A stretch of DNA of 64,000 nucleotides. Origin: Bradyrhizobium barranii subsp. barranii. GTDB lineage: Bacteria; Pseudomonadota; Alphaproteobacteria; Rhizobiales; Xanthobacteraceae. The notes below the pieces were generated by a model. It made no database searches and was not told the origin of the DNA. It saw only the letters and a list, made by a program, of their open reading frames with translations. The first letter of the stretch is position 1, and every line of letters starts with the position of its first letter. The stretch is from assembly GCF_017565645.3 (NCBI RefSeq), contig NZ_CP086136.1, positions 558,001 to 622,000 of the forward strand, given 5' to 3'. Below are positions 18,232 to 27,372 of this stretch, in pieces. The translations under genes were made by a program, and so were the position numbers.

Positions 18232-18474
18232 AGAGTCGTGAAGTTTCGGGAGAACGACCTGCGGCCATTGCGCGCCACGCTCGCGGGACAACCTTATCTG
18301 GGTGGAGACAGCCCGACCTACGCGGACTATTACGTGTTCGGCGCCTTTCAGTGGGCGACGGCGATTAGTGAATTTCGCCTGCTTGAGGACGGCGATCCGA
18401 TTGCTGGCTGGCGGCATCGAATGCTGGAACTTCACGGGCGGCTTGCCGGAAACGCGCCGGGCTACGCGGTCTGA
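18232..18474 (+). pseudogene. C-terminal fragment of a glutathione S-transferase
   Basis: VVKFRENDLRPLRATLAGQP, then TYADYYVFGAFQWATAISEF and WRHRMLELHGRLA: a GST C-terminal helical domain. The glutathione-binding N-terminal thioredoxin domain is absent. The frame has a GTG at 18238 but no ribosome site is evident. Ends 13 bases inside the convergent reductase gene. Confidence 0.7.
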
Positions 18475-19463
18475 TCGATGCCGCCGCCAAGCCGTTGGCT
18501 GTCGTGTGGGGCGTCGAAGTCGAGCGCCGGTCCGACCGGGACGATGCCCGTCGGATTGATCGAGCGGTGGCTCGCGTAGTAGTGCCGTTTGATGTGGTCG
18601 AAATCAACGGTCTGCGACACACCTGGTGTCTGGAAGATGTCGCGCGTGTAGGACGACAGATTTGGGTAATCCGTTATCCGCCTGATGTTGCACTTGAAGT
18701 GGCCGTAATAGACCGCGTCGAATCGGATGAGCGTCGTGAACAGCCGGATGTCCGCCTCCGTAAGGCTTTCGCCCAAGAGAAAGCGCCTATCCGATAGGCG
18801 CAGATCCAGCCAGTCCAACGTGTCAAAGAGGGGGGCGACCGCCTCTTCGTAGGCCTCCTGATTGGTGGCGAAGCCGGCCTTGTAGACGCCGTTGTTCAGA
18901 GTGTCGTAGACGCGCGCGTTCACGCCATCGATCTCCTCGCGCAACTTCTTGGGATAGTAGTCGCCTTGTGCTGCGCCGATATCGTCGAAAGCGGAGTTCA
19001 GCATGCGGATGATTTCCGACGATTCGTTGCTTACGATCGTTTGCCGATGCTTGTCCCAGAGAACCGGAACGGTCGCCCGGCCGGTGTACTGACCATCGGC
19101 CTTGGCATAGATTTCGTATAGGAATTTCGCGTGGTTTACGTCATCGGGAACGACGCCGGCACCGTTCGCGAATGTCCAGCCATTCTCGGCCATCAGCCAA
19201 TGCACCACAGAAACTGATATCTTGTCTTCAAGCCTCTTGAGTGCGCGCATTATGAGGGTCCGGTGCGCCCAGGGACAGGCAAGGCTCACATAGAGGTGGT
19301 AGCGTCCCGTTTCAGCCTTAAATCCACCGGTGCCGCTCGAGCCTGGGCTGCCGTCGGACGTGATCCAGTTGCGAAAGGATGCGTCCTTGCGCACGAAGCG
19401 GCCACCGGTAGGCTTCGTGTCGTACCAGGCATCGCGCCATTCACCTTCAACAAGCAATCCCAT
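18462..19463 (-). CDS. Glutathionyl-hydroquinone reductase (Xi-class GST, YqjG/PcpF type)
   Basis: 333 residues. Reduces glutathionyl-hydroquinones using glutathione. The catalytic Cys63 lies in SLACPWAHRTLIM, the family signature. The region ATVPVLWDKHRQTIVSNESSE is the glutathione-binding cis-Pro segment, and YYGHFKCNIRRITDYPNL is the typical C-terminal stretch. Full length for the family. Useful in quinone or aromatic metabolism, but it is not in the catabolic operon nearby. Confidence 0.92.
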   Translation of the reverse strand: MGLLVEGEWRDAWYDTKPTGGRFVRKDASFRNWITSDGSPGSSGTGGFKAETGRYHLYVSLACPWAHRTLIMRALKRLEDKISVSVVHWLMAENGWTFANGAGVVPDDVNHAKFLYEIYAKADGQYTGRATVPVLWDKHRQTIVSNESSEIIRMLNSAFDDIGAAQGDYYPKKLREEIDGVNARVYDTLNNGVYKAGFATNQEAYEEAVAPLFDTLDWLDLRLSDRRFLLGESLTEADIRLFTTLIRFDAVYYGHFKCNIRRITDYPNLSSYTRDIFQTPGVSQTVDFDHIKRHYYASHRSINPTGIVPVGPALDFDAPHDSQRLGGGIDQTA

Positions 19464-19499
19464 CGGAATCCTCTTTCCGCCGTTTGAGCCGAGCCGAGC

Positions 19500-20287
19500 T
19501 TACGACGACGCATCCTTGTCCGAGTTGCTCGGCGTTTTTCGAGAGGTTGTCGTCGACGAGAATACGCGATCGGAAGCAATTTCCGCCGTGACGACCGCCG
19601 GAATGTCGGTGGCCAGAGCCCGCTGCGACGACGCGGTATGAAGCGCGCCCCGCAGCGAAGTTGCAAACGACCCGGGGGTGACTGGCGCATCGTCAGCCAC
19701 GACGTTTGGCGGAAGCGCAAATCCGATCACCTCATCGGAGTTCCTCGGTATCGCCGCGAGTCCGTGCGAATAGCTTCTGAATCGACGCTCAAACCGATTC
19801 CGGCGTGATGCATCGATCAGTGCGATCTGCTTTGCGGAGCCACGAAGGTTTCGACGTCGAGCCCATAGGTTCGCACATCGCGCTCGGACGAGACCGCTGA
19901 ATCAACGGGAAGTAGGTAGTTCGTATTTCGCGATTGGATTCCGTATCCACCGAACCATAAGAAGACGGTCGAGCCAGGGCGTATCTTGCTTTCAAGTAGT
20001 TCGACCGCGCTCGATATCTGCTCGCGGGCCGCGTCGCGCAGGAACGCAACGTCGTACCCGTTGCGGCGCAGGGCAGCCGCGACAGCGGAGCCGTCGTTTC
20101 CGGTGTTGGCGAGGGGTGCCTCCGCGTCGGGATAGGCCTCATTCGCTTTCACCAGCGCAAGGCGGCCGGACGTGATGGTGGGCGGCTTCTCGACAAGGGG
20201 CTGCTTTGGTCCGTGCCCGAAGGCGCTTGAAGCGAGCACGAGCAGAGTTGTAACGATCAGCATCGTTCGTCGACCCCGCATGAGCAT
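19500..20287 (-). pseudogene. Caspase-like (C14) protein lacking both catalytic residues, frameshifted
   Basis: Signal-peptide-like start (MLIVTTLLVLASSAFG), then the p20 fold: GRLALVKANEAYPDAEAPL and GYDVAFLRDA. The catalytic His motif reads WFGGYGIQSRN, with Tyr where active enzymes have His. After a frameshift near 19840 the same protein continues IALIDASRRNRFERRFRS, where active enzymes have DAC, and GFALPPNVVADDAPVTPGSF. So both dyad positions are substituted. The first frame stops at 19817; the second ends at 19500. Probably a decayed pseudo-caspase. Confidence 0.75.
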
Positions 20288-20371
20288 TTTCTTTCGCCGA
20301 AGTTCAGGGCTCACACATAGTGAGTTCGCCTGGATGCCGAAATTGAAACAAATGAAACTTATTGTTTCCAA

Positions 20372-20672
20372 AATTGACCATCAACGTACAGCTATCTGGA
20401 AGGGCGGCCGGATGGAGGCGCTGCGGCGGCTATCTGAAGAAGCGCCAGGTCGATACGCTCCTTCTTCCACCATTGATATCATTGAAGCCACTAGATCCAG
20501 ATCCGCTTGCACGCCGTCTGTTGTGCTTCGCGACACTCTGGCCTCTCGGCGTCGCAAGCGTAACCGTCCTCTCGCTTGCACTGAAACTGTGACTTTCACC
20601 GCCCTAGTATTGCCGAGTGGGACACCTGCCGCCAGCCCGGGTTGCGCGCGTTAATCCGCCGACCACCGTCGG
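20372..20672. other. Intergenic, no gene supported
   Basis: 300 bases between the pseudo-caspase and iclR. Open frames of about 72-76 codons exist on both strands (for example LARRLLCFATLWPLGVASV on +) but none has a convincing start or known family. Confidence 0.35.
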
Positions 20673-21458
20673 TTAGGCAACTTTTCCTCGCGCCTTGTTT
20701 GCCGCGGACCACCGCCGCTCGATTTCCTTCACCGCCGCCCGCATGCTGGGCAGATACTTTTTGGCGGCCGCCTCTGGGGTCATCGAGGACGAGAAGAAGA
20801 TCAGATTGAGACTGCCGAGAACGGGACCCCCGCCCGGAATGGCCAGCGCGATTGCACTAATGCCCGCCTCCGATCCACCAACGGACGATGCGTAGCCGTC
20901 CTTCCTTGTTTGAGAGAGAATTTCTTCGATGAAGTGGCGGTCCTTCGCCAACGCCGCGTCTTCCTCGACCAGCGATGCGGTGAGGTCCAGCATTTCACGC
21001 CTCAGCGCCGGCGCGGAGGCGGCTAGGATGGCTTTCCCGAGCGCGCTGCGCACCAAGGATCTTCTTCGTCCGACCATGGAGCGATGAACGGAGAACGGAC
21101 TGAAGGGATGTGTGCTCTCGCGGATAAGCACCGAGCCGAGCTCGAAGACACCGAAGTCGCTGGGCCAGGAGACGTCATCCAGGAGGCCGAACATCGCGGG
21201 CAGGGCCGCCTGGCTCGACAAGTCGCGCGAAGACACGCCTTCGCTCAAGGTGCGCACCTGGGGCGTCAGGCCGAACAACGCGTTCGTTTCATCAAAGGTC
21301 ACGTAGCCGTCTTCGCACAGCGTATCGAGCAGGCGATAGCAGGTCGTCCGGTTGAGACCGGTCCTCTTCGCGAGCCGAACGACGTTCGATGGCCCGCTTG
21401 CGTTTAGCTCGTTGATCAGAGCCAAACCTCTCGAAAGTGCCCTGACGTTGCGATGCAT
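20673..21458 (-). CDS. IclR family transcriptional regulator
   Basis: 261 residues. N-terminal winged helix-turn-helix (about 5-65; RLAKRTGLNRTTCYRLLDTL) and C-terminal ligand-binding domain (GKAILAA, KDGYASSVGGSEAGISAIA). Divergent from the catabolic operon, with the inverted repeat at 21473-21489 only 15 bases upstream of its ATG. It resembles MhpR-type regulators of phenylpropionate genes, so it is the probable local regulator; the effector is presumably the aromatic substrate. Confidence 0.92.
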   Translation of the reverse strand: MHRNVRALSRGLALINELNASGPSNVVRLAKRTGLNRTTCYRLLDTLCEDGYVTFDETNALFGLTPQVRTLSEGVSSRDLSSQAALPAMFGLLDDVSWPSDFGVFELGSVLIRESTHPFSPFSVHRSMVGRRRSLVRSALGKAILAASAPALRREMLDLTASLVEEDAALAKDRHFIEEILSQTRKDGYASSVGGSEAGISAIALAIPGGGPVLGSLNLIFFSSSMTPEAAAKKYLPSMRAAVKEIERRWSAANKARGKVA

Positions 21459-21472
21459 GGTCTCTCCGGACG

Positions 21473-21489
21473 TGTTCGCGGTGCGAACA
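21473..21489. promoter_or_regulatory. Candidate IclR operator 1
   Basis: TGTTCGC-GGT-GCGAACA, perfect 7-base arms. Lies in the 116-base gap between divergent iclR and the binding-protein gene. The same arms with a different spacer recur at 29006-29022. Confidence 0.7.
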
Positions 21490-21574
21490 TTTCACAGAGT
21501 CTGATGGAATCATAGTGCGAATGGCGGCAATCCATCGCCCAACCCGCTGAGACAGGCGGTGACGGGAGGAAACG

Positions 21575-22792
21575 ATGGTTCATTCAAGGTTTTATCTGTC
21601 CGCGGCCGTATGTTTGGCCCTCGCAATGCCCGCTGCGGCCCAGACCGCTGGCGGCAGCCCAAATCTGAGCGGTGGTAAGGTCAAGGTCGGTGTCCTGACT
21701 GACATCGCCGGCCCCACGGCCATGGCGAACGGCAAGGGCTCAGTGATCGCGGCTGAAATGGCCGCCGAGGACTTCGGCGCCGGCCTTAACGTCGAGGTGA
21801 CCTCGGCCGACCATCAGGGCAAGCCCGACGTCGGATCGCAGATCGCCGCACGCTGGTTCGACGTCGAAGGCGTGGACGCGATCGCCGACATGCAGGGATC
21901 CCCGATCGGCTTCGCCGTGCAGAACATGGCGGCGCAGAAGAGCAAGATCATGCTGTTGTCCGGTTCGACCTCCTCGGACTTCAACGGCAAGGCCTGCTCG
22001 CCGCTCACGGTCCAGTGGACGGTCGACACCTACAATCTCGCGAAAGGCGCCGCCAAGTCCGTGGTCGCGGCCGGCGGAACGAAGTGGTACTTCCTCACGG
22101 TGGATCAGGCGTACGGCAACGCCTTGACGCGCGATACGTCCGAGCAAGTCAAGCTAAACGGCGGGCAGGTGGTCGGCAACTCGGTGTTCCCGCCGAACAC
22201 GTCCGACTTCGCGTCGTTCCTACTCACCGCGTCCAATGCCGGCGCCAACGTGATCGCGATCGCGGCGTCGAGCGGCGATACGGTCACCGCGATGAAACAG
22301 GCGGACGAATTCGGTCTGAGCTCAGCGGCCAAGATCGTTCCGCTTCAGTCCGTGCTGACGGACGTCTACGCGGTAGGTCAAAAGATCGCGCACGACGCCT
22401 ACGAAGTGTCGCCGTTCTACTGGGACCGGACGCCCGAAACGCGCGCTTGGGCCGAACGCTTCTTCGCCAAGGCCAAGATCATGCCGACCGGATTCCATGC
22501 GGGCGTCTACTCCTCGGTCGTGCACTACCTGAAGGCGGTGAAGGCGACGGGTACCGACGATGCTCCGACCGTGATGAAGCAAATGGAGAAGGAGCGGGTG
22601 CACGACTTCTTCGCCGCTGACGGCTACATCCGTGCCGACCGCAAGATGATCCACGACATGTACCTGCTCCAGGTCAAGAAGCCCGGCGAGAACAAGGGTG
22701 CCTGGGATCTCTACAACGTCATCCAGACATTGCCCGGCGAGTCCGTGAACCGGCCTCTTTCGGAGAGCCCGTGTCCCCTAGTCAAGAAGTAA
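21575..22792 (+). CDS. ABC transporter substrate-binding protein, LivJ/type 1 periplasmic binding fold
   Basis: 405 residues. Signal peptide (LSAAVCLALAMPAAAQ) followed by a type 1 binding fold: VKVGVLTDIAGPTAMANGKG, SPIGFAVQNMAAQKSKIMLL, YFLTVDQAYGN. Related proteins bind branched-chain amino acids or aromatic acids and esters. No permease or ATPase gene accompanies it here, so it must use a transporter encoded elsewhere. Strong ribosome site GGAGGAAACG directly before ATG. First gene of the catabolic operon. Confidence 0.9.
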   Translation: MVHSRFYLSAAVCLALAMPAAAQTAGGSPNLSGGKVKVGVLTDIAGPTAMANGKGSVIAAEMAAEDFGAGLNVEVTSADHQGKPDVGSQIAARWFDVEGVDAIADMQGSPIGFAVQNMAAQKSKIMLLSGSTSSDFNGKACSPLTVQWTVDTYNLAKGAAKSVVAAGGTKWYFLTVDQAYGNALTRDTSEQVKLNGGQVVGNSVFPPNTSDFASFLLTASNAGANVIAIAASSGDTVTAMKQADEFGLSSAAKIVPLQSVLTDVYAVGQKIAHDAYEVSPFYWDRTPETRAWAERFFAKAKIMPTGFHAGVYSSVVHYLKAVKATGTDDAPTVMKQMEKERVHDFFAADGYIRADRKMIHDMYLLQVKKPGENKGAWDLYNVIQTLPGESVNRPLSESPCPLVKK

Positions 22793-22841
22793 CGGGCGGT
22801 AATCGATCGAAACTCAACTCGGCGTTCGAAGGAATCCGATC

Positions 22842-23792
22842 ATGTCAGTGGCCATCGTCTGCGCTTCCCATACTCCCCTGATGTACAAGGGGCCCGCCAG
22901 CAATGAGACCGAGCAGCGTGTTCGAACTGCGTTCGGACATCTCGGGACCTTCGTGAAAGAGTTCGCGCCGGACTACATCATCCAGTTCGCGCCCGATCAT
23001 TTCAACGGCTTCTTTTACGACCTGATGCCATCGTTCTGCGTCGGAGCGGGGGCCGTCTCCTTAGGGGACTGGGGAGGCGGGACGGGCCCGCTGGTAGTTC
23101 CGGAGAAGACGGCACTCGAGCTCATCGACCACGTGAGGGCCGAGGATTTCGACGTGGCCGTGTCGTATCGCATGCCGGTCGATCACGGCTTCGTCCAGTT
23201 GTGGGAGGCGATGCTCGGGGACTTCAAGTCGATCCCGATCCTGCCGATCTTCGTCAACGCCGCTGCGCCGCCCGTTCCGACCTACCGCCGAGCCCGGCAA
23301 CTCGGGGAATCCGTAGGTCGGTTCGCGACACGTTCCGGCAAGCGGGTGTTGTTTGCCGCGTCGGGCGGACTCTCGCACGATCCGCCGCTGCCTTCGATCA
23401 AGGACGCGCCGCCAGAGATCCGGGAGCGGCTGATCAATGGGCGAAATCCGACCGCGGAAGCCAAGGAAGCCCGCGAGAAGCGGGTACTCGAGGCGGGCGT
23501 TCTCGCAGAGGCGGGAAAGGGTCCGTGCCAGCCGCTCAATCCGGATTGGGACGCGGAGTTCATGGAGATCCTGCGCAGCGGGCAGATCTGGCGTGCCGAC
23601 GCGCTCGACACCGGCAAGGTCCGCGAAGTCGCGGGACGTGGCGCCAACGAGGTCCTCGCATGGGTCGCCGCCTTCGGCGCCTTCTCGACCGGCGGCCACT
23701 TCAAGATGGAGCAGGAATTCTACGAAGCCATTCCGGGCTGGATCGCCGGCATGGCGATGATGGCGGCCAAACAGGCCGACGGCACTCACTGA
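22842..23792 (+). CDS. mhpB: Extradiol ring-cleavage dioxygenase, MhpB type (class III, LigB superfamily)
   Basis: 316 residues, close to MhpB length. MhpB opens 2,3-dihydroxyphenylpropionate with Fe2+ and O2. Visible: CASHTPLMYKGP at the N-terminus, FAPDHFNGFFYDLMPSFCVG, the catalytic His in MPVDHGFVQL and the second in ASGGLSHDPPLP. The true substrate may be a related catechol. Second gene of the operon, with the monooxygenase immediately downstream. Confidence 0.87.
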   Translation: MSVAIVCASHTPLMYKGPASNETEQRVRTAFGHLGTFVKEFAPDYIIQFAPDHFNGFFYDLMPSFCVGAGAVSLGDWGGGTGPLVVPEKTALELIDHVRAEDFDVAVSYRMPVDHGFVQLWEAMLGDFKSIPILPIFVNAAAPPVPTYRRARQLGESVGRFATRSGKRVLFAASGGLSHDPPLPSIKDAPPEIRERLINGRNPTAEAKEAREKRVLEAGVLAEAGKGPCQPLNPDWDAEFMEILRSGQIWRADALDTGKVREVAGRGANEVLAWVAAFGAFSTGGHFKMEQEFYEAIPGWIAGMAMMAAKQADGTH

Positions 23793-23836
23793 TCACGAAA
23801 CCCCGCGCGAATGCGGAAGCATCGCGGAGCAGGCAA

Positions 23837-25648
23837 ATGGCATACGAAACAGACGTGCTCATCATAGGCGCCGGCCCGACAGGTTCGACGACCGCGCTGG
23901 CGCTCGCGAACTGCGGCGTTCGAAGTCACATCGTGTCGCGCGGCAATTGGATGGCTGACAGCCCGCGGGCCCACATCACGAACCAGCGTGCCAACGAGGT
24001 CTTCCGCGACCTCGGGGTCGCGGAAGACGTGGCCAGGTACGCGAGCCCCTGGGAGCTCATGGGCGACACGACCTTCACGACCAGCCTGGCCGGCTCCGAG
24101 TTGATCCGGATGCGGACGTGGGGAACCGGTGACGATCGCCGCGGCGACTATCTACGTGCCAGTCCTTGCGGAATGGTCGATATCATCCAGCCGCTGCTTG
24201 AGCCGATCCTGTTCCAGAAAGCCGCGGAGAAGGGCGCGACCTTCGCGTTCAACACTGAGTATGTCCGCCACGAACAGGACGCCGATGGCGTGACCGCAAC
24301 TCTGCGGGATCGCCTGGATGGGCGTGAGTACACCATTCGTGCGCGCTACATGGTCGGCGCGGACGGCGCCCGATCGATGGTGGTCGACCATCTCGATCTG
24401 CCGATCGAAGGCCAGATGGCGCGCGCCGGCACCGTCTACACCGTCTTCAACGCAGATCTCTCCAGATACAGCAAACATCGGCCGAGCATTCTGAACTGGA
24501 TCGTCACGCCGGACGCGAGCTTCGGGGAAATCGGCATGGGGCTGCTGCGGGCCGTGCATCCGTGGACGCAGTGGATCGCCGGTTGGGGCTTCGACATCAG
24601 CAAAGGCGAACCGGACCTGTCGCCGGAAGCGATTATTCCGAAGATCAAGGTGTTAATTGGCGATCCTTCGGTCGACATCGACATCTTGAGAACGTCGATC
24701 TGGTATGTGAACCAGGCCTACGTGACCCAATATTCGAAGGGCCGGGTGCTCTGCGGCGGCGACGCGGTCCACCGGCATCCACCATCGAGCGGGCTCGGCA
24801 ACAACACCTGCGTTCAGGACGGCCACAACCTCGGTTGGAAGCTCGCCTACGCCGTGAAGGGTTGGGCCGGTCCGAAACTTCTGGAAAGCTACTCGCAGGA
24901 GCGCGCACCGGTCGGAAAGCAGATCGTGCTGCGCGCCAACCAGTCCCGGCTCGATTACGCCCCGCTGAACGCATGCTTCCGCGTGCCGGGCGCCGAGAAC
25001 CCTGTCGCCGCGGGCATCGCGCGCTTCCGCGATCCCGGTCCGGAGGGCGTCGCCGCCCGTAAGGCGGCGCAGGCCGCGCTGGATCTGAAGCAGACCGAAT
25101 TCAATGCCCAGGGCACGGAAATGAACCAGCGGTACGAATCCTCGGCCGTGATTCCCGACGTCGGAGGCGAGCCTGAGCAGTGGCGGCGAGATCGCGGCCT
25201 CTACAATCAGCCGACGTCGCGCCCGGGTGCGAAGATCCCGCACGCGTGGCTCGTCGATCGCGATGGCTTGCGGGTGTCGACGCTCGACGTGACGGGCAAG
25301 GGCCTCTTCACTGTCGTGACGGGCCTCGCCGGCGCCGCGTGGAAGCAAGCGGCGCTGCACCTCGACCTGCCGTTTCTTCGCGTCGTCGTGACGGGCTCGC
25401 CTGAAGTGCAGGACCTCTATTGCGAGTGGCAGCGCATTCGAGAGATCGACGAGGCTGGAGTCCTGCTTGTCCGCCCGGACGGCGTGGTCGCCTGGCGCGA
25501 CATTGAGGGGACCTCCGACGCCGGCAAGGCCTTCGACCGGCTGAGCGCAGCCCTACGCGCGGTTCTCGATCTCCCGGACCTCTCGGCGATCCCGCGCGAG
25601 AAGACGACGAAACCTTCGAAGCCGAGCGGCACGCCGCTTTTCGCCTGA
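23837..25648 (+). CDS. FAD-dependent aromatic monooxygenase (TfdB/MhpA group)
   Basis: 603 residues from ATG 23837; the frame runs upstream through mhpB but that is shadow. FAD-binding GAGPTGSTTALALA, the PRAHITNQRANEVFRDLG segment, ADGARS, and the GGDAVHRHPPSSGLG motif. The sequence resembles phenol hydroxylases of the 2,4-dichlorophenol type more than E. coli MhpA. It has the C-terminal thioredoxin-like tail of this group. It probably ortho-hydroxylates a phenolic acid to give the catechol opened by the MhpB-like enzyme. Confidence 0.85.
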   Translation: MAYETDVLIIGAGPTGSTTALALANCGVRSHIVSRGNWMADSPRAHITNQRANEVFRDLGVAEDVARYASPWELMGDTTFTTSLAGSELIRMRTWGTGDDRRGDYLRASPCGMVDIIQPLLEPILFQKAAEKGATFAFNTEYVRHEQDADGVTATLRDRLDGREYTIRARYMVGADGARSMVVDHLDLPIEGQMARAGTVYTVFNADLSRYSKHRPSILNWIVTPDASFGEIGMGLLRAVHPWTQWIAGWGFDISKGEPDLSPEAIIPKIKVLIGDPSVDIDILRTSIWYVNQAYVTQYSKGRVLCGGDAVHRHPPSSGLGNNTCVQDGHNLGWKLAYAVKGWAGPKLLESYSQERAPVGKQIVLRANQSRLDYAPLNACFRVPGAENPVAAGIARFRDPGPEGVAARKAAQAALDLKQTEFNAQGTEMNQRYESSAVIPDVGGEPEQWRRDRGLYNQPTSRPGAKIPHAWLVDRDGLRVSTLDVTGKGLFTVVTGLAGAAWKQAALHLDLPFLRVVVTGSPEVQDLYCEWQRIREIDEAGVLLVRPDGVVAWRDIEGTSDAGKAFDRLSAALRAVLDLPDLSAIPREKTTKPSKPSGTPLFA

Positions 25649-25672
25649 CCAGCAAACCAACGAGATTCAGCT

Positions 25673-26554
25673 ATGAGCGACACGAGACCACAGAACTTTT
25701 CCAGCGTCTGGGCCGATCTGCGGGGAGTTTCCTTCAAGCAGCACTACATCGACGCCGGCGGAATCCGGACCCGCTGCATCGAGTCGGGCGACCCGTCCAA
25801 GCCGCTCGTCCTGGCGCTGCACGGTGTCGGCGGCCATGCGGAGGCGTACTCCAGAAACTTCGGCCCGCACGCCGATAACTTCTGGTTCGTCGCCATCGAC
25901 ATGTTGGGGCACGGTTGGACCGATAAGCCCGCGATCGACTACCAGGTCAAGGACTACGCCGACCACGTGCTCGCCGTCCTCAAGACACTCGGCAGGGACA
26001 AGGCGATGATCAGCGGTGAATCGCTGGGTGGATGGGTCGCGACCTATCTCGCCGTACATCGTCCCGCCGTGGTGGAGAAACTGGTCCTCAACACCGCCGG
26101 CGGTTGGACCGCGCACCCGCAGGTGATGGAACGACTGAAGAAGCTGTCGAATGAGGCCGCTTCCGATCCCTCATGGGAGCGGATCAAGACGCGCCTCGAA
26201 TTCCTGATGTGCGACAAGAGCATGGTCTCCGACGATCTGATCGAGACCCGCCGGGCGATCTACGCGCAGCCGGGATTCGCCGACACGATGAAGCGGATCA
26301 TGTGTCTGCAGGAGATGGAGATCCGTCGACCCAACATGATCACCGCCGACCAATACCGGTCGATCAAGGCTCCGACCATGGTCGTGTGGACCTCGCATGA
26401 TCCGACCGCCACGCCCGACGAAGGCAAGCAGATCGCGGACATGATTGCGGGCTCGAAATTCGTCGTCATGAACCGCTGTGGCCACTGGCCTCAGTTCGAG
26501 GACGCGGAGCAGTTCAACCGCCTCCACATCGAATTCCTCCGGACCGGCAAGTAA
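25673..26554 (+). CDS. mhpC: Meta-cleavage product hydrolase (MhpC-like alpha/beta hydrolase)
   Basis: 293 residues. Oxyanion HG in LALHGVGGHAEAY, nucleophile Ser in SGESLGGWVA, acid in VVWTSHDPTATP and His in NRCGHWPQFE. Family members split the C-C bond of the ring-opened dienoate. Spaced 24 bases after the monooxygenase, consistent with cotranscription. Confidence 0.87.
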   Translation: MSDTRPQNFSSVWADLRGVSFKQHYIDAGGIRTRCIESGDPSKPLVLALHGVGGHAEAYSRNFGPHADNFWFVAIDMLGHGWTDKPAIDYQVKDYADHVLAVLKTLGRDKAMISGESLGGWVATYLAVHRPAVVEKLVLNTAGGWTAHPQVMERLKKLSNEAASDPSWERIKTRLEFLMCDKSMVSDDLIETRRAIYAQPGFADTMKRIMCLQEMEIRRPNMITADQYRSIKAPTMVVWTSHDPTATPDEGKQIADMIAGSKFVVMNRCGHWPQFEDAEQFNRLHIEFLRTGK

Positions 26555-26565
26555 GGATCGTTCAG

Positions 26566-27348
26566 ATGAACCAGCAAACCAAGCACGGCGAGCTCGCCGC
26601 CCAGATCCGCGCAGCCTACGCCGGCACCCCGATCGCGCCCATCCGGACGCAACTCGCCGAACTCGATGTCGATGCAGCCTACGCCATCCAGCAGGAGAAC
26701 ACCGCCCACTGGGAGAAGGAGGGCCGGCGCGTGGTCGGAAGCAAGATCGGGCTGACCTCGCGCGCGGTCCAGAAGCAGCTCGGCGTCGATCGCCCGGACT
26801 TCGGCGTCCTCTTCGCCGATATGATCGTGGGAGAAGACGAGCCCGTCGCGGCGGGGCGCGTCCTGCAGCCGAAGATCGAGGCGGAAGTAGCCTTCCTTCT
26901 CGACCGCGACATCGAGGTCGAAACGCCGACCGTGGCCGACGTCGTGCGGGCAGTGGCCTATGCGATGCCCGCCCTCGAGATCGTCGGCAGCCGTATCACC
27001 AAGTGGGATATCGGAATCGTCGATACCGTTGCCGATAACGCCTCGTCGGGACTCTTCGTTCTGGGAGGACCCGTCCGACGGCTGGATGGCTTGGACCTCC
27101 GCGCCCTCCATATGCAGATGACGAGGAAGGACGAAATCGTATCGAAGGGGACGGGCGCCGCCTGCCTCGGCAATCCGCTCAACGCGATGGCCTGGCTCGC
27201 CGGCGAACTGGCCCGTCGCAAACGGCCGCTGCGCGCCGGTGACGTCGTTCTTTCCGGAGCCCTGGGGCCGATGGTGCCCGTGAATCCGGGCGACGCATTC
27301 GAAGCCAACATCGCCGGGCTCGGGACCGTTTCGGCGCGATTCGCCTGA
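26566..27348 (+). CDS. mhpD: 2-keto-4-pentenoate hydratase (MhpD-like)
   Basis: 260 residues. Adds water to 2-hydroxypenta-2,4-dienoate in the lower meta pathway. Features: RRVVGSKIGLTSRAVQKQLG, PDFGVLFADM, EAEVAFLL, LEIVGSRI and FVLGGPVRRL. Follows the hydrolase by 11 bases. Confidence 0.9.
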   Translation: MNQQTKHGELAAQIRAAYAGTPIAPIRTQLAELDVDAAYAIQQENTAHWEKEGRRVVGSKIGLTSRAVQKQLGVDRPDFGVLFADMIVGEDEPVAAGRVLQPKIEAEVAFLLDRDIEVETPTVADVVRAVAYAMPALEIVGSRITKWDIGIVDTVADNASSGLFVLGGPVRRLDGLDLRALHMQMTRKDEIVSKGTGAACLGNPLNAMAWLAGELARRKRPLRAGDVVLSGALGPMVPVNPGDAFEANIAGLGTVSARFA

Positions 27349-27372
27349 CGCCACGCACCAAAGGAACACCAG

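Noticed and set aside
19500..20371. Caspase-like gene as part of an abortive-infection defence system
   Set aside because: Catalytic residues are substituted, the gene is frameshifted and no partner genes (sensor, nuclease, TIR or STAND ATPase) are adjacent.
20381..20599. 72-codon - strand frame between the pseudo-caspase and iclR
   Set aside because: No convincing start, no motif, and Arg/Ser-rich composition typical of spurious frames.
23201..23836. Long upstream extension of the flavin monooxygenase frame through mhpB
   Set aside because: The ATG at 23837 begins the FAD-binding domain directly; the extension is out of frame inside a real gene.
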